A stretch of DNA of 64,000 nt, from NCBI RefSeq assembly GCF_029457495.1, contig NZ_CP120362.1, positions 172,283 through 236,282 of the forward strand. Reading direction: 5' to 3'. Both the position numbers and the translations under genes were made by a program. Below are positions 62,544 through 64,000 of this stretch, one piece after another. The DNA is from Chelativorans sp. AA-79. GTDB lineage: Bacteria; Pseudomonadota; Alphaproteobacteria; Rhizobiales; Rhizobiaceae. Under the pieces are notes generated by a model. The model was not told the origin of the DNA, made no database searches, and saw only the letters and a list, made by a program, of their open reading frames with translations. How positions within the stretch are numbered: the first letter of the stretch is position 1; each line of letters begins with the position of its first letter.

Positions 62544-64000
62544 TTAGCCCGCACCGACAACTTCATTGCTGACATTAAGGGGTGGCTGCGGGTAATGAAG
62601 GCCCCGCTGCCCCCCGAGATCTCGTCGATCCAGTTGGGGAAGATCGGGTTCGGCAAAGCCAGCCAGCGCCCCGTTCCGAACCCAATCCAGGTCCTTGCCA
62701 TAGAGGCAGTCGATCAGGAGCGTTTCAAGTTTCCGCCGTGTCTTGACCCAACTAGCATCATTTGCCAGATCGTGATGTTCCTCCGGGTCGCGGGTCAGGT
62801 CGAAGAGTTGCAGCGCATTCCCCGCCGGATACCAGATTAGCTTATGGCCGCCCTTCCGTATCATCCGGCTTGCCTTGGCATCTTCCAGGCATTCGCCATA
62901 GATATATTCTCGGCCTTTAAGCGAAGCCATGGAAATCCCTTCACATATATCCGGCATGTCGATGCCGGCAAGATCCAAAAGGGTGGGCATTATGTCGGCC
63001 AGCCCGAACACTTGGTCGCACACACCATTAGTCAGTCGGGCATCACAGCCATTTGGAGCGACCAATATCGTCGGGACACAGGACGAGCGCTCATAGAAAA
63101 GGCGCTTGCCGAGTAAACCGTGCCTACCCAGCATTTCGCCATGGTCGGATGTGAACAGAATAACTGTATCATTGAGGATGCGCTCTTCACGCAAGGTGCC
63201 GAGGACCAATCTGATTTGATGATCGATATGGGTGCAAAGTGCGAAGAAGGCAGCCTGGACACCCTGGAGCATTCGTTCTGTTAAAGGCGGGCGGTATGCT
63301 CTCGACGCCCGCAGGGCGAATGGGAGATCCATCTCGTTTCTGGCCCAGTCGCCAGTACCGGGCATCGACATTTCGAACCGGTCATAGCGATCAAGATAGG
63401 TCTGTGGCGGCACCAGCGGCGGGTGCGGATGTGAGAAGGAGAGATTCCAGAATGCAGGGCGCGTGGGATCGCGGCGTTTGATGGTCCGGCACATTTCCGT
63501 CGCCGTCCAGTTCGTGACGTGGGTGTGCTCGGGCAGGTGCCAGGGGCGCCAGTCGTACTCGTTGTTGCTCATCCCGTGCATGTACTGCTGGCCGACATAC
63601 CCTTGCTGAGCCAAATACATATCGTAGTCGTCGACCGTGCCGAGTTGGGGGCGACCTTCCTCGGCGAGCAGGGCATCGTCGAAGCCAATTCGGTCACGTT
63701 GGGGATGAACGTGAAGTTTTCCAACCGAATAGGCCTGATACCCCACGTTTCGAAAGGCCTGGGCCATGGTAACGACATCCGGCATGGGCTCGGTCGGCTT
63801 GAAGATCCTGTCACCGTGAGCCCTCGGCGACATGCCCGTCATCAATGTCCGACGGGAGGGGATGCAGATGGGGCACTCACTATAAACTGAGCGGAAATGT
63901 ACGCCGGTGTGCGCGAGAGCGTCCAGAGTGGGGGTTTCGACAAGTGGATGACCGGACGCGCCGAGCAGATCACCTGGCCACTGGTCAACCGTTATTAGGA
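62544..64000 (-). CDS. Sulfatase, Cys type (5' end beyond the window)
   Basis: At least 485 codons on the minus strand. The frame enters the window as LITVDQWPGDLLGASG, followed by the formylglycine motif CPICIPSRRTLMTGMSPRAHG. Further sulfatase motifs are SFSHPHPPLVPP and TSDHGEMLGRHGLLGKRLF. No signal peptide can be judged because the start is missing. It is a different subfamily from the sulfatase at 268. Its neighbour on the inner side is an IS110 relic, so it probably belongs to the flanking genome rather than to the mobile element. Confidence 0.88.
   Translation of the reverse strand, partial: LITVDQWPGDLLGASGHPLVETPTLDALAHTGVHFRSVYSECPICIPSRRTLMTGMSPRAHGDRIFKPTEPMPDVVTMAQAFRNVGYQAYSVGKLHVHPQRDRIGFDDALLAEEGRPQLGTVDDYDMYLAQQGYVGQQYMHGMSNNEYDWRPWHLPEHTHVTNWTATEMCRTIKRRDPTRPAFWNLSFSHPHPPLVPPQTYLDRYDRFEMSMPGTGDWARNEMDLPFALRASRAYRPPLTERMLQGVQAAFFALCTHIDHQIRLVLGTLREERILNDTVILFTSDHGEMLGRHGLLGKRLFYERSSCVPTILVAPNGCDARLTNGVCDQVFGLADIMPTLLDLAGIDMPDICEGISMASLKGREYIYGECLEDAKASRMIRKGGHKLIWYPAGNALQLFDLTRDPEEHHDLANDASWVKTRRKLETLLIDCLYGKDLDWVRNGALAGFAEPDLPQLDRRDLGGQRGLHYPQPPLNVSNEVVGAG

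Noticed and set aside
1..64000. CRISPR arrays, rRNA and tRNA genes
   Set aside because: No regularly spaced repeats and no rRNA or tRNA signature segments were seen by eye; a covariance-model scan would be decisive.

Overview
The window looks like a GC-rich alphaproteobacterium of the order Hyphomicrobiales (Rhizobiales). The main reasons are a Ti-plasmid-type transfer gene set (traC, traD, traG / oriT / traA, traF, traB), a tripartite tricarboxylate (TTT) transporter with its own LysR regulator, an Rrf2 protein with cysteines spaced as in RirA, and plasmid/ICE housekeeping families (DUF736, DUF1419, DUF3085, WGR, ArdC, a giant methylase-helicase) that are typical of rhizobial accessory elements. 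No rRNA, tRNA or CRISPR array was recognised.

Layout. (1) 1-6.1 kb: catabolic locus with a LysR regulator (cut by the window edge), a sulfatase, the TTT transporter tctC-tctB-tctA and a second LysR gene. (2) 6.2-9.6 kb: gene graveyard with a sugar-type ABC permease fragment fused to a Tn3 transposase remnant, then IS256-like and tyrosine-integrase remnants and a frameshifted universal stress protein. (3) 9.6-14.9 kb: TetR gene, EmrAB-type drug efflux pair behind a MarR repressor, a UspA gene and an unusual MarR-XRE fusion regulator. (4) 15-23.2 kb: minus-strand operon peroxiredoxin, multicopper oxidase, cydA, cydB and a 36-codon DUF2474 gene, divergent from an Rrf2-Crp/Fnr regulator pair and a DUF2892-YeeE-YeeE operon. 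Two near-identical palindromes sit in front of the two plus-strand units. (5) 23.3-28.8 kb: Dps, then sulfide/persulfide oxidation (DUF442-SQR fusion, SulP transporter, persulfide dioxygenase-like metallo-hydrolase, rhodanese). (6) 29.2-31.5 kb: nickel/cobalt resistance operon with an RcnR/DmeR-like repressor and a palindromic G-tract operator. (7) 31.6-33 kb: IS110-family transposase with a hairpin cluster. (8) 33-62.2 kb: conjugative/mobilizable element carrying a Toprim protein, the methylase-helicase, a ParB-like protein, small conserved genes, two toxin-antitoxin loci (Phd/PemK-like and DarT-NADAR), a secreted SH3-like gene between direct repeats, ArdC with a coupled PP-loop enzyme, and the conjugative DNA-processing genes with a recognisable oriT. 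(9) 62.2-64 kb: an IS110 C-terminal relic and a second sulfatase running off the window.

How the parts fit. Regions 3-6 read as a stress and detoxification island: a bd-type oxidase, peroxiredoxin, Dps, sulfide and persulfide oxidation with sulfur transport, metal efflux and drug efflux. Much of it appears to be under Rrf2 and Crp/Fnr control. Region 8 encodes the relaxase, coupling protein and accessory relaxosome proteins needed to start transfer, plus anti-restriction and addiction functions. No mating-pair-formation (trb or virB) genes, repABC, intact integrase or quorum-sensing traR/traI are in the window, so the secretion channel must lie outside it or be supplied in trans. All product names come from reading motifs by eye; no database search was run.
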